Assembly: GCF_004331955.1 (NCBI RefSeq)
Contig: NZ_CP036532.1
Location: 434,001-498,000 of the forward strand
DNA: 64,000 bases
Source: Roseitalea porphyridii
GTDB taxonomy: Bacteria; Pseudomonadota; Alphaproteobacteria; Rhizobiales; Rhizobiaceae
Direction: 5' to 3'
The translations under genes and the position numbers were made by a program. Positions 9,546 through 18,208 of this stretch are shown here, piece after piece. Every line of letters begins with the position of its first letter. Positions within the stretch are counted from its first letter, which is position 1. The notes beneath the pieces are model-generated. The model saw only the letters and a program-made list of their open reading frames with translations, was not told where the DNA came from and made no database searches.

Positions 9546-10420
9546 GCGGCGACGCCGTGGCCGAGCGCGCCGCCTTCCACATGGTCCATCCCGGTCCTGT
9601 GGCGGAGCGGCGCATCGAATGGGCCGGCGCCCGGCTGGTCCGGTTAAGCGAGAGGGTCGATGCAGATGGTGAGAGCCTGCTCGCCGCGATCGCAGCCCTG
9701 GCCGACCGGTTCGGCATCGCGGCGGGGACCGGGCGAATCGCGCAATGCACGCTGGCTGCCACGCGCTTCACGACCGGCGGCCCGGCCCGCGACGGCAAGG
9801 CCGCCAATTACACCTACATCCGCGAATTCGGCCCCGGTCGTCTGCCCTGGGGCACGTTCAGCTTCGGACGCACGCCGGGCGGCGCTCCGTTCGTCCATTG
9901 CCATGCCATGGTCGAGGCAGGCGAAATCACGGAACCGGCCGGCGGCCATCTGTTTCCGGCCGACTGTCCGGTCTCGGGGGCGTTCGACGTCGAACTGTTC
10001 GGGCTCGACGGGGTCGACCTTGTCCAGCAGCCCGACGCCGAGACGCTGCATTCGGTGTTCGAGATCGGCGCCCATCGCCCGGTTGCAGGCCCCGAGGCGC
10101 TGTTTGTTCGCGTCAGGCCGAACGAGGATCTGACCGAAGCCGTAGAAACCGCGTGTCGCGCCGCCGGCCTGACCGACGCCGAACTCGGCCCCAGCCTCGG
10201 CAGCCTGAATGCGCCGGACCTGATGTCCGAAGACGGCGCCGGGCACGCTTTGCCGAGCGTCGGCATGGAGGCGCTGTGCCTGTCGGGCTCGATCGTCGAT
10301 GGCACGGCGCACCTGTCCGGAACGTTGGTCGACGAAGCGGGTACGCCCTTTCGCGGCGTGCTGGTGCGCGGTCACGCACCGGTCTGCGTGACCGCCGAGG
10401 TGCTGGTCATCGCCCGTTAG
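9542..10420 (+). CDS. PCC/DUF296-domain protein, probably two tandem domains
   Basis: A 292-residue protein that begins at GTG 9542, inside the upstream ligase stop codon (GTGA, 4-bp overlap). About residues 55-175 resemble a PCC (DUF296) domain, with PFVHCHAMVEAG, then GGHLFPADCPVSGAFDVEL. A second, more degenerate copy spans the C-terminus (MEALCLSGSIVDGTAHLSG, then GHAPVCVTAEVLVIAR). PCC domains occur in plant AT-hook proteins and in small bacterial proteins of unknown activity. Coupling to a thiolase and an acyl-CoA ligase suggests a metabolic or thioester-sensing role, not DNA binding; this is inference. The family assignment itself is moderate. Confidence 0.65.
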   Translation: MSGDAVAERAAFHMVHPGPVAERRIEWAGARLVRLSERVDADGESLLAAIAALADRFGIAAGTGRIAQCTLAATRFTTGGPARDGKAANYTYIREFGPGRLPWGTFSFGRTPGGAPFVHCHAMVEAGEITEPAGGHLFPADCPVSGAFDVELFGLDGVDLVQQPDAETLHSVFEIGAHRPVAGPEALFVRVRPNEDLTEAVETACRAAGLTDAELGPSLGSLNAPDLMSEDGAGHALPSVGMEALCLSGSIVDGTAHLSGTLVDEAGTPFRGVLVRGHAPVCVTAEVLVIAR

Positions 10421-10448
10421 GGACATCGTCCGGGCGTGACCGGACCAT

Positions 10449-10802
10449 TCAGCCCTGTGCGGCTTCGTAGAGCTTGGCCGAGCGGGCGCCGGACCGGCAG
10501 TAGGCAAGAACCGGTTTGGGCAGTTCGGCGAGCGCGGCCTTCATGTCGGCCACGTTCTCCGGTGTCAGGCCCACCTGGTTGGAAACCGGAATGTAGCGCG
10601 CCTGAAGGCCCGCATTGCGCGCGGCCTCGCCGATCGCGTCAAACTGCGGCTCGTCCGGCGCTTCGCCATCGGGCCGGTTGCAGATGATCGCGCCGAAGCC
10701 CGCCGCCGCCAGCGCGTCGATGTCCCCGGGCTGCAGTTGACCCATCACGGCGAAATCGTCCGTCACCGCCTTCCACTGGGTTTCATCTGGCTTTTCCGAC
10801 AT
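10449..10802 (-). CDS. TIGR01244-family sulfurtransferase / phosphatase-like protein
   Basis: A 117-residue single-domain protein of the rhodanese / protein-tyrosine-phosphatase-like fold. The family signature is visible: ADIDALAAAGFGAIICNRPDGE-type N-terminal segment (here GDIDALAAAGFGAIICNRPD) and the active-site loop AYCRSGARS, whose cysteine is the predicted nucleophile. The same domain is fused to a beta-lactamase-fold hydrolase (Blh) in several rhizobia, where it is linked to sulfide handling; here it stands alone. ATG 10802 (MSEKPDETQ) has a GGGGAA ribosome site. Convergent with the PCC-domain gene 28 bp away. Confidence 0.82.
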   Translation of the reverse strand: MSEKPDETQWKAVTDDFAVMGQLQPGDIDALAAAGFGAIICNRPDGEAPDEPQFDAIGEAARNAGLQARYIPVSNQVGLTPENVADMKAALAELPKPVLAYCRSGARSAKLYEAAQG

Positions 10803-10970
10803 GTTCGTTCCCCGTCTTGTCGCGGCCAGCGCCATTCGCCGCCGTCTTGATCGCCCTGACTTAAGCGCTCGTGCCTCCGGTTTGAAGCGCTTTCAACCGT
10901 TCGTCGAAGCTGCAGGTCTCGCATTTGCGACCCGGTCGACCGTGGTGTCGGTCCGCGCCGTTTGCGATCT

Positions 10971-11005
10971 GTTTACCCTGCCGCCGGTTTCTGTGGTGGG
11001 TAAAC
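10971..11005. promoter_or_regulatory. Inverted repeat upstream of diguanylate cyclase gene
   Basis: GTTTACCC (10971-10978) and GGGTAAAC (10998-11005) are perfect 8-bp inverted arms separated by 19 bp, ending 48 bp before the ATG at 11054. They could be a paired operator or an mRNA leader stem. The regulator is unknown. Confidence 0.4.
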
Positions 11006-11053
11006 CTTTCTTCGGGCTTGTAGCGATAGGCTCTGCGCTGATGGGATGCCCGG

Positions 11054-12340
11054 ATGGAGGGCAGCGTGGACGCAAACGGCCAACTCTGCGACAATGGAAC
11101 GGATCGCCTGATCCGCCGCATGCGCGTTGGCTACTGGACCGCGCTTCTGGTCATCGCGCTGATGGCGATGGTCACCTTCGTTCTCGTCGACAGCGCCATC
11201 TCGACGCAGCGCAATGTCAGCCGGCTGGTGCATCTGGCGGGCGACCAGCAGATGCTGTCGCAGCGGATCGTGCTTCTGACCAACACCGCCAAGATCGAGA
11301 ACTCGCGCTACCGGCGCGCCTCCTCGCTCAGCCATCTGCGCGATGCGCTCGCCGCGTTCGAACAGAACTTCGCGACACTTCAGTCCAAGCTTGCACGCGA
11401 CAAGGCGAGCGATTCCGTGCGCGCCATCATGACCGCGGTGCCGCACGACGTCACCTTCTTCACCCAGGACCTGATCGCCAAGACCAGGGCCTATCTCGCC
11501 GAGGCCGGCGCGAACCCTCAAAGCGACGTGCAGCCATTGCCGCAGCTGTCGGCGACCGCCGTGCTCGCCGGCTATGCCGCGCTCGCCGAGCAGGTCGCGG
11601 CCGAAGCCGAGGGCGGCATCGCCAACACGCTGCGCCTGCACCGGATCGTCTTCATGGCGATGATGATCGTTCTGGCGCTGGAGGCGATCCTGATCTTCCG
11701 GCCGATCCTCGGCGACGTCTCGCGCAAGACCCGCGAGCTCATCCGCGCCCGGAACGAGATGGCGCACATGGCCCGGCACGACCAGCTCACCGGTCTGCTC
11801 AACCGCAAGTCGATCGAGGACCATGTCCAGGACCTGATCAGCGGCGATCCGACGGAAAAGCCGTTCGCGCTGATGCATATCGACATCGACGACTTCAAGT
11901 CGATCAACGACACCTATGGCCACGCGGTCGGCGACACGTTCCTGATCGAGATCGCCCGGCGCGTGACCAACGGTCTGCGCGGCAAGGACGCCGTGGCCCG
12001 CTATGGCGGCGACGAGTTCGTGATCGTGCTCGACGGCGTCCGCAGCCGCCAGAACGCGCGCGCGGTCGCCGAACATGTGGCGTCGCTGCTCGGCAAGCCC
12101 TTCGATCTGGGCGACATCACCATCGACCCCAGGGCCTCCATTGGCATCGCGCTGTGTCCCGAGGACGCTGTCAGCTTCGACGATCTGATGTTCGCCTCCG
12201 ACCTTGCGATGTATCATGCAAAGAGCGAGGGACGCGGCCGCGCCAGCGCCTTCGACCCGACGATGAAGACCGACTACGAGCGGCGCCTGCGGATGGGCGT
12301 CAAGCCGGTCGCCTCGCCGCCGCTCGCCCAGTCCGCCTGA
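11054..12340 (+). CDS. Membrane-bound diguanylate cyclase (PilJ-like sensor plus GGDEF)
   Basis: A 428-residue inner-membrane enzyme predicted to make cyclic di-GMP from two GTP. There are two membrane segments (about residues 27-47 and 192-216) flanking a periplasmic sensor. Its start (LAGDQQMLSQRI) matches the PilJ / type IV pili methyl-accepting N-domain. The C-terminal GGDEF domain (about 240-405) is intact: active site RYGGDEFVIVL, and a product-inhibition I-site RGKD exactly five residues before it, so feedback inhibition is expected. There is no EAL domain. The gene is monocistronic, with mutL following 67 bp later under its own promoter-like sequence. Confidence 0.92.
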   Translation: MEGSVDANGQLCDNGTDRLIRRMRVGYWTALLVIALMAMVTFVLVDSAISTQRNVSRLVHLAGDQQMLSQRIVLLTNTAKIENSRYRRASSLSHLRDALAAFEQNFATLQSKLARDKASDSVRAIMTAVPHDVTFFTQDLIAKTRAYLAEAGANPQSDVQPLPQLSATAVLAGYAALAEQVAAEAEGGIANTLRLHRIVFMAMMIVLALEAILIFRPILGDVSRKTRELIRARNEMAHMARHDQLTGLLNRKSIEDHVQDLISGDPTEKPFALMHIDIDDFKSINDTYGHAVGDTFLIEIARRVTNGLRGKDAVARYGGDEFVIVLDGVRSRQNARAVAEHVASLLGKPFDLGDITIDPRASIGIALCPEDAVSFDDLMFASDLAMYHAKSEGRGRASAFDPTMKTDYERRLRMGVKPVASPPLAQSA

Positions 12341-12373
12341 CGCACGCCGCCTGTTCATAAGCGGCGCCTGTGG

Positions 12374-12402
12374 TTCACCGCGATCTTCTGGCCGCCTATA
12401 AT
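12374..12402 (+). promoter_or_regulatory. Sigma70-type promoter at the mutL start (leaderless mRNA predicted)
   Basis: TTCACC (12374-12379), a 17-bp spacer and a perfect TATAAT (12397-12402). Initiation about 6-7 nt downstream would fall on or next to the mutL ATG at 12408. No Shine-Dalgarno is present between the -10 and the ATG, consistent with a leaderless transcript. Confidence 0.55.
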
Positions 12403-12407
12403 GGGTC

Positions 12408-14222
12408 ATGCCCATCCGCCGACTCGATGAGACCATCGTCAACCGGATTGCCGCCGGCGAAGTCGTCGAGCGGCCCGCCTCGGTCGTCAAGGAACTGGTC
12501 GAGAACGCGCTCGACGCCGGCGCCCGTCGGGTCGAGATCGCCACCGCGGCCGGCGGCAAGGGACTGATCCGCGTCATCGACGACGGACACGGCATGGGCG
12601 CTGACGAACTGGCGCTGGCCGTCTCGCGGCACTGCACCTCCAAGCTCGACGGCGGCCTCGATGCGATCGCCACGCTCGGCTTCCGGGGCGAGGCCCTGCC
12701 GTCGATCGGCTCGGTCGCCCGGCTGCGCATCAGGACCAGGCGCCATGGCGCCGAGACGGGCGCCGAGATCACCGTCGAGGGCGGCCATGTCGAGGGGCCG
12801 CGCCCGGCGCCTGCCAACCGCGGCACGCTCGTCGAGGTGCGCGATCTGTTCCATGCCACGCCCGCGCGCCTGAAGTTCCTGAAGGGCGAAAGGGCCGAGA
12901 ACAGCGCCGTCACCGAGACCGTGCGGCGCATCGCCCTGGCCTTCCCCGACGTGCATTTCGTGCTCAGCGGCCCCGATCGCGCCACGTGCGACTACCCGGC
13001 CTGCGGCCAAGGCGAGGGCGCGAGCCTCAGGCGAATCGCGCAGGTGCTCGACCAGAGCTTCGTCGACAACGCGGTCTCCGTCGCCGCGGACAAGGAGGGC
13101 GTCCGCCTTGCGGGGCTTGCCGGCCTGCCGTCCTGGCACCATGCGACGGCGAACCGCCAGTTCGCCTTCGTCAACGGCCGTCCGGTGCGCGACCGGCAGA
13201 TCCTCGGGGCGCTGCGCGGCGCCTATACGGACATGCTCGAACGCGGTCGCCACCCGGCCGCAGTGCTGTTCATCGACATCGATCCGGCCGAGGTCGACGT
13301 GAACGTGCACCCGGCCAAGGCCGATGTCCGCTTCCGCGATCCGGGCCTCGTCCGGGCGCTGATCGTCGGCGGCGTCCGCCGCGCCCTGCTCGAAGGGGGC
13401 GTGCGCGCGTCGACCCGCGATGCGCAGAAGATGGCGGCCGCCTTCGCCGTGCCGGAGAACGGTCTGGCGGTCGGTGGCGGACAGGCCATGCCGAATGGCT
13501 GGCAGGCCCCGCTCGCATCGCCGGGTTCGGCGAACGGCGCGGCCGCCGGGTTCGCCGAGACCGGGCAGGCGGGATTCACGGTGATGCCGCAGGCCCGGCC
13601 TGGCGATGCCGGGGACGCATCGGAGAGCGACGACTTCCCGCTCGGCGCGGCGCGGGCGCAGGTGCACGGCACCTACATCCTCGCCCAGACCGGCGACAGC
13701 GTCGTCCTCGTCGATCAGCACGCCGCGCATGAGCGGCTCGTCTTCGAAGCGCTCAAACGCGCCATGGCCGACCGGCCGCTCCCCGCGCAGATGCTGCTCG
13801 TCCCCGAGATCGTCGATCTCGATCCCGAACGCGCCGAGGCGCTCTGCGCGGCGGCCGTGACCCTTGCGCGCTTCGGCCTCGAGATCGAACCGTTCGGTCC
13901 CGGCGCGGTCGCGGTGCGGGCGACGCCCGCCATGCTCGGCGAGACCGATGCGGCCGGCCTGATCCGCGAACTTGCCGAAACGCTCGATCCCGAACTCGGT
14001 GAGGCCGAACCCGAGCGCCTGCGCGCGCGGCTGGAGGCGATCGCCTCGACCATGGCGTGCCACGGCTCGGTGCGCGCCGGCCGGGCCATGCGGCCGGCCG
14101 AGATGAACGCGCTGCTGCGCCAGATGGAACGGACGCCCGGCTCGGGCACCTGCAACCACGGCCGGCCGACCTTCATCGAACTGAAGCTGAACGACATCGA
14201 ACGTCTGTTCGGGCGGCGATAG
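12408..14222 (+). CDS. mutL: DNA mismatch repair protein MutL
   Basis: A 604-residue mismatch-repair ATPase that links MutS recognition to strand removal. The N-terminal GHKL ATPase motifs are [20 protein letters not shown] (about 14-33), VIDDGHGMG and [15 protein letters not shown] variable linker spans about 340-410. The C-terminal dimerisation domain carries [13 protein letters not shown], which fits the metal-dependent endonuclease motif DQHA-x2-E-x4-E, and CNHGRPTF near the end. It is therefore expected to nick DNA itself, as MutL does in organisms without MutH. The start ATG 12408 has no Shine-Dalgarno but sits directly at a good promoter. Confidence 0.97.
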   Translation: MPIRRLDETIVNRIAAGEVVERPASVVKELVENALDAGARRVEIATAAGGKGLIRVIDDGHGMGADELALAVSRHCTSKLDGGLDAIATLGFRGEALPSIGSVARLRIRTRRHGAETGAEITVEGGHVEGPRPAPANRGTLVEVRDLFHATPARLKFLKGERAENSAVTETVRRIALAFPDVHFVLSGPDRATCDYPACGQGEGASLRRIAQVLDQSFVDNAVSVAADKEGVRLAGLAGLPSWHHATANRQFAFVNGRPVRDRQILGALRGAYTDMLERGRHPAAVLFIDIDPAEVDVNVHPAKADVRFRDPGLVRALIVGGVRRALLEGGVRASTRDAQKMAAAFAVPENGLAVGGGQAMPNGWQAPLASPGSANGAAAGFAETGQAGFTVMPQARPGDAGDASESDDFPLGAARAQVHGTYILAQTGDSVVLVDQHAAHERLVFEALKRAMADRPLPAQMLLVPEIVDLDPERAEALCAAAVTLARFGLEIEPFGPGAVAVRATPAMLGETDAAGLIRELAETLDPELGEAEPERLRARLEAIASTMACHGSVRAGRAMRPAEMNALLRQMERTPGSGTCNHGRPTFIELKLNDIERLFGRR

Positions 14223-14232
14223 GTTACGGGAA

Positions 14233-14256
14233 CCGCCGGCGCCGGTCGCCGGTTTT
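14233..14256 (+). terminator. Candidate intrinsic terminator after mutL
   Basis: CCGGCG (14236-14241) pairs with CGCCGG (14247-14252) across a 5-nt loop, followed directly by TTTT (14253-14256). It begins about 10 bp after the mutL stop. Confidence 0.5.
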
Positions 14257-14307
14257 GCTTGACGGGCGGGGCCAAATGTGGCCTTTCGCTGCCATCCGGA
14301 GTCCATC

Positions 14308-14538
14308 ATGAACATTCATGACATCCCGAGCGCCAACGAGGCGCGCATCCGCTTTCTGGACGCCGACTTCCGCGTCGTCACACCGGGCACGTTCGTGCGC
14401 TGCGCCATCACCGGCAAGCCGATCCCGATCGACGAGCTGAAATACTGGAGCGTGGCGCGGCAGGAGGCCTATGTCGACGTGCACGCCTCGCTGGAAGCCG
14501 AGCGCCAGGCCGGCGCCCTGCCGTCGAAGCCTAGCTGA
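14308..14538 (+). CDS. DUF2093 domain-containing protein
   Basis: A 76-residue cytoplasmic protein of the alphaproteobacterial DUF2093 family: RIRFLDADFRVVTPGTFVRC, then AITGKPIPIDELKYWSV and a Q-E-AYVD segment. The function is unknown. In related genomes this gene is often found near lpxK or mutL, as here. ATG 14308 (MNIHDIPSANEARI) is the natural family start. It is convergent with lpxK, 6 bp between the stops. Confidence 0.85.
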   Translation: MNIHDIPSANEARIRFLDADFRVVTPGTFVRCAITGKPIPIDELKYWSVARQEAYVDVHASLEAERQAGALPSKPS

Positions 14539-14544
14539 CCACCG

Positions 14545-15609
14545 TTACCCGCCGATGCGCCTTTGATGATAGCGCCGCTCGGTCGCGGCGATGATGTGTT
14601 CGGCGTCGGCCCTGGTCTCGAAGACGAGAGACACCGGCAGCACGTGGGTGCGTTGGCGCAGCGTCGCCAGCGGGCCTTCATTGTGCGACAGGCGGACGAA
14701 GTCCTTCTCGGTCGTCACCAGTTCCAGCCCCTCGGCCTCCGCCTTGCCGACGAGGGCGCGCGCATCGGCCTCGGTGAACATGTGATGGTCGCCGAACGAG
14801 CGCGTCGCAGCCAGCATGCATCCATAATGGTGCAGCGTCTCGTAGAACTTGCCCGGATCGCCGATGCCGCAATAGGCCAGCACCTGGCGGCCGGAAATAG
14901 CGCGCACGTTCGCCGGCTGAAGGTGTGCCTGCATGACCGGTTTGCCGGCGCGGGCGGCGGCGCGCACGACCTGGTCGCCCGCCTCGCCCGTACCGATCCG
15001 CAGGACCGCATCGGCGAGCCGCATCTGGTCGCGCAGCGGCGCGCGCAGCGGGCCGGCCGGGATCACCCTGCCATTGCCGATGCCGCGCCGCGCATCGAGC
15101 GTGATCAGCGCATGGTCCGTCCGCAGCGACCGGCTCTGGAAGCCGTCATCCATGATGATGAAGTCGCACCCCGCGTCGATCAGCATCTGCGCGTTTCGTG
15201 CCCGGTTGGCGCCGATCACCGTGGGTGCGGCGCGCGCCAGCAGCAGCGCCTCGTCGCCGACCGACCGTGCCGTATCGGTTTCCGGATCGACGCGGTGCGG
15301 GCGGATGTGGCCGCCGCCATAGCCGCGCGAGACGATGCCGGGCCGGTAGCGGTGCCGTTCGGCCGCCCGCGCAAGCGCGATCGCCGTGGGCGTCTTGCCG
15401 GTCCCGCCGACCGTCAGATTGCCGATGCACAGAACCGGGGCGTCGACCGCGGGCGGATCGGCACGATCCATGCGCCGCCGGGCGATGCCGCCGTAAACGA
15501 GCGACGCCGGCCACAGAAGGCGTGCCTGCAGACCCGGCGGCCGGTACCAGAAGGGCGGCGCCTCGCTACCAGCCAATGAGCCCGCCCTGGCTCGCGCGTG
15601 CCGCGTCAT
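14545..15609 (-). CDS. lpxK: Tetraacyldisaccharide 4'-kinase
   Basis: LpxK phosphorylates the 4' position of the tetraacylated lipid A disaccharide at the inner membrane. At 354 residues it has the expected length. It shows the family start SEAPPFWYRPPGLQARLLWP with a hydrophobic N-terminal helix, the Walker A loop GNLTVGGTGKTPTAI and the motif DDGFQSRSL. The start is ambiguous: ATG 15609 lies inside kdtA and lacks a ribosome site, while TTG 15576 is preceded by AGGGCGGG and overlaps the kdtA end by only 11 bp. Translational coupling to kdtA is likely either way. Together the two genes supply consecutive late steps of Kdo2-lipid A assembly. Confidence 0.93.
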   Translation of the reverse strand: MTRHARARAGSLAGSEAPPFWYRPPGLQARLLWPASLVYGGIARRRMDRADPPAVDAPVLCIGNLTVGGTGKTPTAIALARAAERHRYRPGIVSRGYGGGHIRPHRVDPETDTARSVGDEALLLARAAPTVIGANRARNAQMLIDAGCDFIIMDDGFQSRSLRTDHALITLDARRGIGNGRVIPAGPLRAPLRDQMRLADAVLRIGTGEAGDQVVRAAARAGKPVMQAHLQPANVRAISGRQVLAYCGIGDPGKFYETLHHYGCMLAATRSFGDHHMFTEADARALVGKAEAEGLELVTTEKDFVRLSHNEGPLATLRQRTHVLPVSLVFETRADAEHIIAATERRYHQRRIGG

Positions 15610-16936
15610 CGCCGCCGTCAAGCGCCGCTTCGCCGGGCGCGAGCCGCGCCTTGACGACCAGCGGCTGGACGTAGGGGCTGAGCGTCTGCCAGGTCCGGTC
15701 GAGCGCACCGCTCATGTCGGCGATCACGCCGCGGCCGGCCTCGGCCATCGCGTCGCACAGCGCCGCGTTGCCCAGCAGGAAATTGACCGCCTTGGCCAGC
15801 ATCATCTCGTCGTCGACGACCCGCGCCGCGCGCGCTTCGCAGAACCGTCCGTAGATCTCTTCGAAATTGGCCAGGTTCGGCCCGGTCAGCACGGCGCAGC
15901 CGAGCATCGCCGGCTCCAGCGGGTTCTGTCCGCCCTCGGCGGTCAGGGAGCGTCCGACGAAGGCGATCTTGCCCATCCGGAGGTAAAGGCCCATCTCGCC
16001 GATCGTGTCGCCGAGGAAGATGTCCGATGCCGCCGCCGGCATCTTGTCGACGGTCCGCCGCGCCACCGAAAGGCCCATGCCGCCCATCGCCGCCGCCAGT
16101 TCCTCCGCCCGCGTGGGATGGCGCGGCACGATCACCGTCAGAAGGCCCGGCCAGCGCTTCTTGAGCATCTTGTGCACGCGCGCCGCGACCATCTCTTCGC
16201 CCTCATGGGTCGACACGGCCAGCCAGACCGGGCGGCCGTCGAGCCGCGCCTGCATCTGCGCGTAGGTGCCCGGATCGACCGATGGCACCGGGACGTCCGC
16301 CTTCAGGTTGCCCGACACCGTCACCGGGCGTGCGCCGAGCGCGCGGAAGCGCTCGCCGTCCTTCTCGGTCTGCGCGGCGACGTGCGACAGGTTTTCGAAC
16401 AGCGACTCTGCCAGCGCCAACCGGTTCTGCCAGCGCTTGAACGACCGGTCGGACATGCGGCCGTTGATCAGCACCTGCGGGATACGACGCGCACCGAGTT
16501 CGAGGATCGTCATCGGCCAGATCTCGGACTCGGCGAAGACCGCCAGATCGGGCTGCCAGTAGTTCAGGAAGCGGCTCACCGCCGGCTTGAGGTCGAGCGG
16601 CACATACTGGTGCAGCACGTCGTCGCCGAACCGGTCGCGGGCCAGCGCCGCCGACGTCACCGTACCGGTCGTCAGGACGACCGGAATGTCGTGCGCGCGC
16701 AGGCGCCCGATCAGGCCCGAAACGGCGCCGGTCTCGCCGACCGAGACCGCGTGCACCCAGACCAGTGGACCCAGCGGCCGCGTCGCCGACGGCTTTCCGT
16801 AGCGCTCTCCGCGCCGGTCATGCTGTTCCTTGCCGCGTGTCGCGCGCATTCCGACATAGATGCCCATGAAAGGGTATGCCGCCATGCCGGCCCAGCGATA
16901 GGTCTGAAGCGCCAGACGCGCCCAGCGTTCGCTCAT
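15566..16936 (-). CDS. waaA: 3-deoxy-D-manno-octulosonic acid (Kdo) transferase
   Basis: WaaA/KdtA, a 456-residue GT-B glycosyltransferase that adds Kdo from CMP-Kdo to lipid IVA. An N-terminal membrane anchor (WAGMAAYPFMGIYVGM) is followed by the catalytic-base motif WVHAVSVGETGAV (Glu near residue 68) and the conserved FAESEIWPMTILE. The donor-site segment is FVGRSLTAEGGQNPLEPA. The stop lies inside the start region of lpxK, so the two are co-transcribed. A lipid A/LPS-bearing outer membrane follows from this pair, consistent with the outer-membrane barrels elsewhere in the window. Confidence 0.95.
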   Translation of the reverse strand: MSERWARLALQTYRWAGMAAYPFMGIYVGMRATRGKEQHDRRGERYGKPSATRPLGPLVWVHAVSVGETGAVSGLIGRLRAHDIPVVLTTGTVTSAALARDRFGDDVLHQYVPLDLKPAVSRFLNYWQPDLAVFAESEIWPMTILELGARRIPQVLINGRMSDRSFKRWQNRLALAESLFENLSHVAAQTEKDGERFRALGARPVTVSGNLKADVPVPSVDPGTYAQMQARLDGRPVWLAVSTHEGEEMVAARVHKMLKKRWPGLLTVIVPRHPTRAEELAAAMGGMGLSVARRTVDKMPAAASDIFLGDTIGEMGLYLRMGKIAFVGRSLTAEGGQNPLEPAMLGCAVLTGPNLANFEEIYGRFCEARAARVVDDEMMLAKAVNFLLGNAALCDAMAEAGRGVIADMSGALDRTWQTLSPYVQPLVVKARLAPGEAALDGGDDAARASQGGLIGW

Positions 16937-17096
16937 TGCGTATTGTCCAAGCTCGCCCGTTTGTCGTCGTGTGCGCCCCGGCTCGTCTTGTACTGCGCCC
17001 GGGGCCGGCGGACCAGTGCAAAGGACGGGTCATGCCGCGCAAAGACGGCGAATTTCCGGTCGGCCATGCCGACCGTGCTCCGATCCGCCATCGGGA

Positions 17097-17333
17097 TCAT
17101 TGCTGGTCGGGTTCGAGCAGGCGGTGCAGATGGACCACGAAATAGCGCATGTGCGCGTTGTCGACGGTCATCTGCGCCTTCGCCTTCCAGGCCGCGACGG
17201 CGCTGGCATAGTCCGGATAGATGCCGACGATGTCGAGCGCCTCCAGGTCGCGGAAGCGCAGGCCGTCGGGCGACTCCAGTTCGCCGCCGAAGACCAGATG
17301 CAGCAACTGCTTGTCGCGAGGTTCGTCAGACAT
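17097..17333 (-). CDS. DUF4170 domain-containing protein
   Basis: A 78-residue small cytoplasmic protein matching the DUF4170 family: QLLHLVFGGELESPDGLRF, DLEALDIVGIYPDYASAVAA and the end DNAHMRYFVVHLHRLLEP. No catalytic residues are recognised and the function is unknown. It lies between the inositol-phosphatase gene and waaA on the same strand, a common order in Hyphomicrobiales, which suggests a role tied to the envelope or to that operon. ATG 17333 is the family start (MSDEPRDKQL). Confidence 0.85.
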   Translation of the reverse strand: MSDEPRDKQLLHLVFGGELESPDGLRFRDLEALDIVGIYPDYASAVAAWKAKAQMTVDNAHMRYFVVHLHRLLEPDQQ

Positions 17334-17377
17334 GAAGTTCAGCCTTGAAGTGAGGTGAGGGCCTGTTGCCGGCCTGA

Positions 17378-18202
17378 TTATCGGAACGATAGTCCGGCGA
17401 CAACTCCGACCATCGGCTGCTGCAGGCCCCGGTGGCACGCGATCAGCGTTCCCTTCAGCGGGTCCGTGCCGTTCATGACCACCGGCTGGCCGGCCCCGTC
17501 GGTGAACAGCGCTCCGGCCTCGGTCAGGATCAGCGCCGCGGCGGCGATGTCCCAGTCGGCGGCATAGGGCTTGACGAAGGTCGCGTCCATCGCGCCGCGC
17601 GCCACCATGGCGAGCCTGTAGGCCAGCGAGGGCACGTGCGGGTGCCGGCGCGCCGCCACCGTTCCGGACGCCTTCAGGCGGTCGACCAGCGCGCGGGGCC
17701 CGCCAATCAGCGGTTCGTCCCGCAGCGGACCGGTGCCGATGCGCTCGCCGTCGATGTAGGCGCCGCCTCCGAGCGTCGCCGTGATCGTCTCGCCAACGGC
17801 GGGGCACTCGAGAATGCCCGCCACCGGCCGGCCGTTCTCGACAAGGCCGATCGACACGCACCACACTTCGTGGCCCTCGATGAAGGCGCGGGTGCCGTCG
17901 AGCGGGTCGACGATGAATGTACGCGGTGCGTTGCGCCGGTGCGTGATGTCGGTGTCGGCGGTTTCCTCGGACAGCCAGCCATAGGTTGGCCGCGCCGCCA
18001 GCAGTCCCTGTCTGAGCAGGTCGTCGACGGCATAGTCGACCTTGGTGACCGGCGATTCGCCGTCCTTGAGTCGCACATCGAGATTGTCGCCGCCGAAATG
18101 GGCCAGAGCCATGGCGCCGGCCTGGCGCGCGAGGCCGGCCATCAGGTCGAGTTCCTCGTCGAGTCCCGGCAGGTCGGTCGTGTCGGCGTGCGAACCGTCC
18201 AT
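17378..18202 (-). CDS. Inositol monophosphatase family protein (CysQ-like)
   Basis: A 274-residue Mg-dependent phosphatase of the IMPase/FBPase superfamily. Metal-binding motifs are present in order: LSEETADT (Glu-Glu), FIVDPLDGTRAFIEG (DPxDGT) and YAADWDIAAAALILTEAG (WDxAAG-like). The sequence resembles the alphaproteobacterial 3'(2'),5'-bisphosphate nucleotidase / IMPase group; the substrate (inositol phosphate or PAP) is not decided by sequence. It follows pmbA by 6 bp on the same strand and precedes the DUF4170 gene, so these three likely form one transcript. Confidence 0.88.
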   Translation of the reverse strand: MDGSHADTTDLPGLDEELDLMAGLARQAGAMALAHFGGDNLDVRLKDGESPVTKVDYAVDDLLRQGLLAARPTYGWLSEETADTDITHRRNAPRTFIVDPLDGTRAFIEGHEVWCVSIGLVENGRPVAGILECPAVGETITATLGGGAYIDGERIGTGPLRDEPLIGGPRALVDRLKASGTVAARRHPHVPSLAYRLAMVARGAMDATFVKPYAADWDIAAAALILTEAGALFTDGAGQPVVMNGTDPLKGTLIACHRGLQQPMVGVVAGLSFR

Positions 18203-18208
18203 GCGGCC

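Noticed and set aside
10973..12985. A 670-codon open frame on the minus strand
   Set aside because: It lies opposite the diguanylate cyclase and mutL, both with complete motifs, and has no recognisable domain.
12396..14315. A 639-codon minus-strand frame
   Set aside because: Antisense to mutL; low-complexity composition typical of a GC-rich complementary frame.
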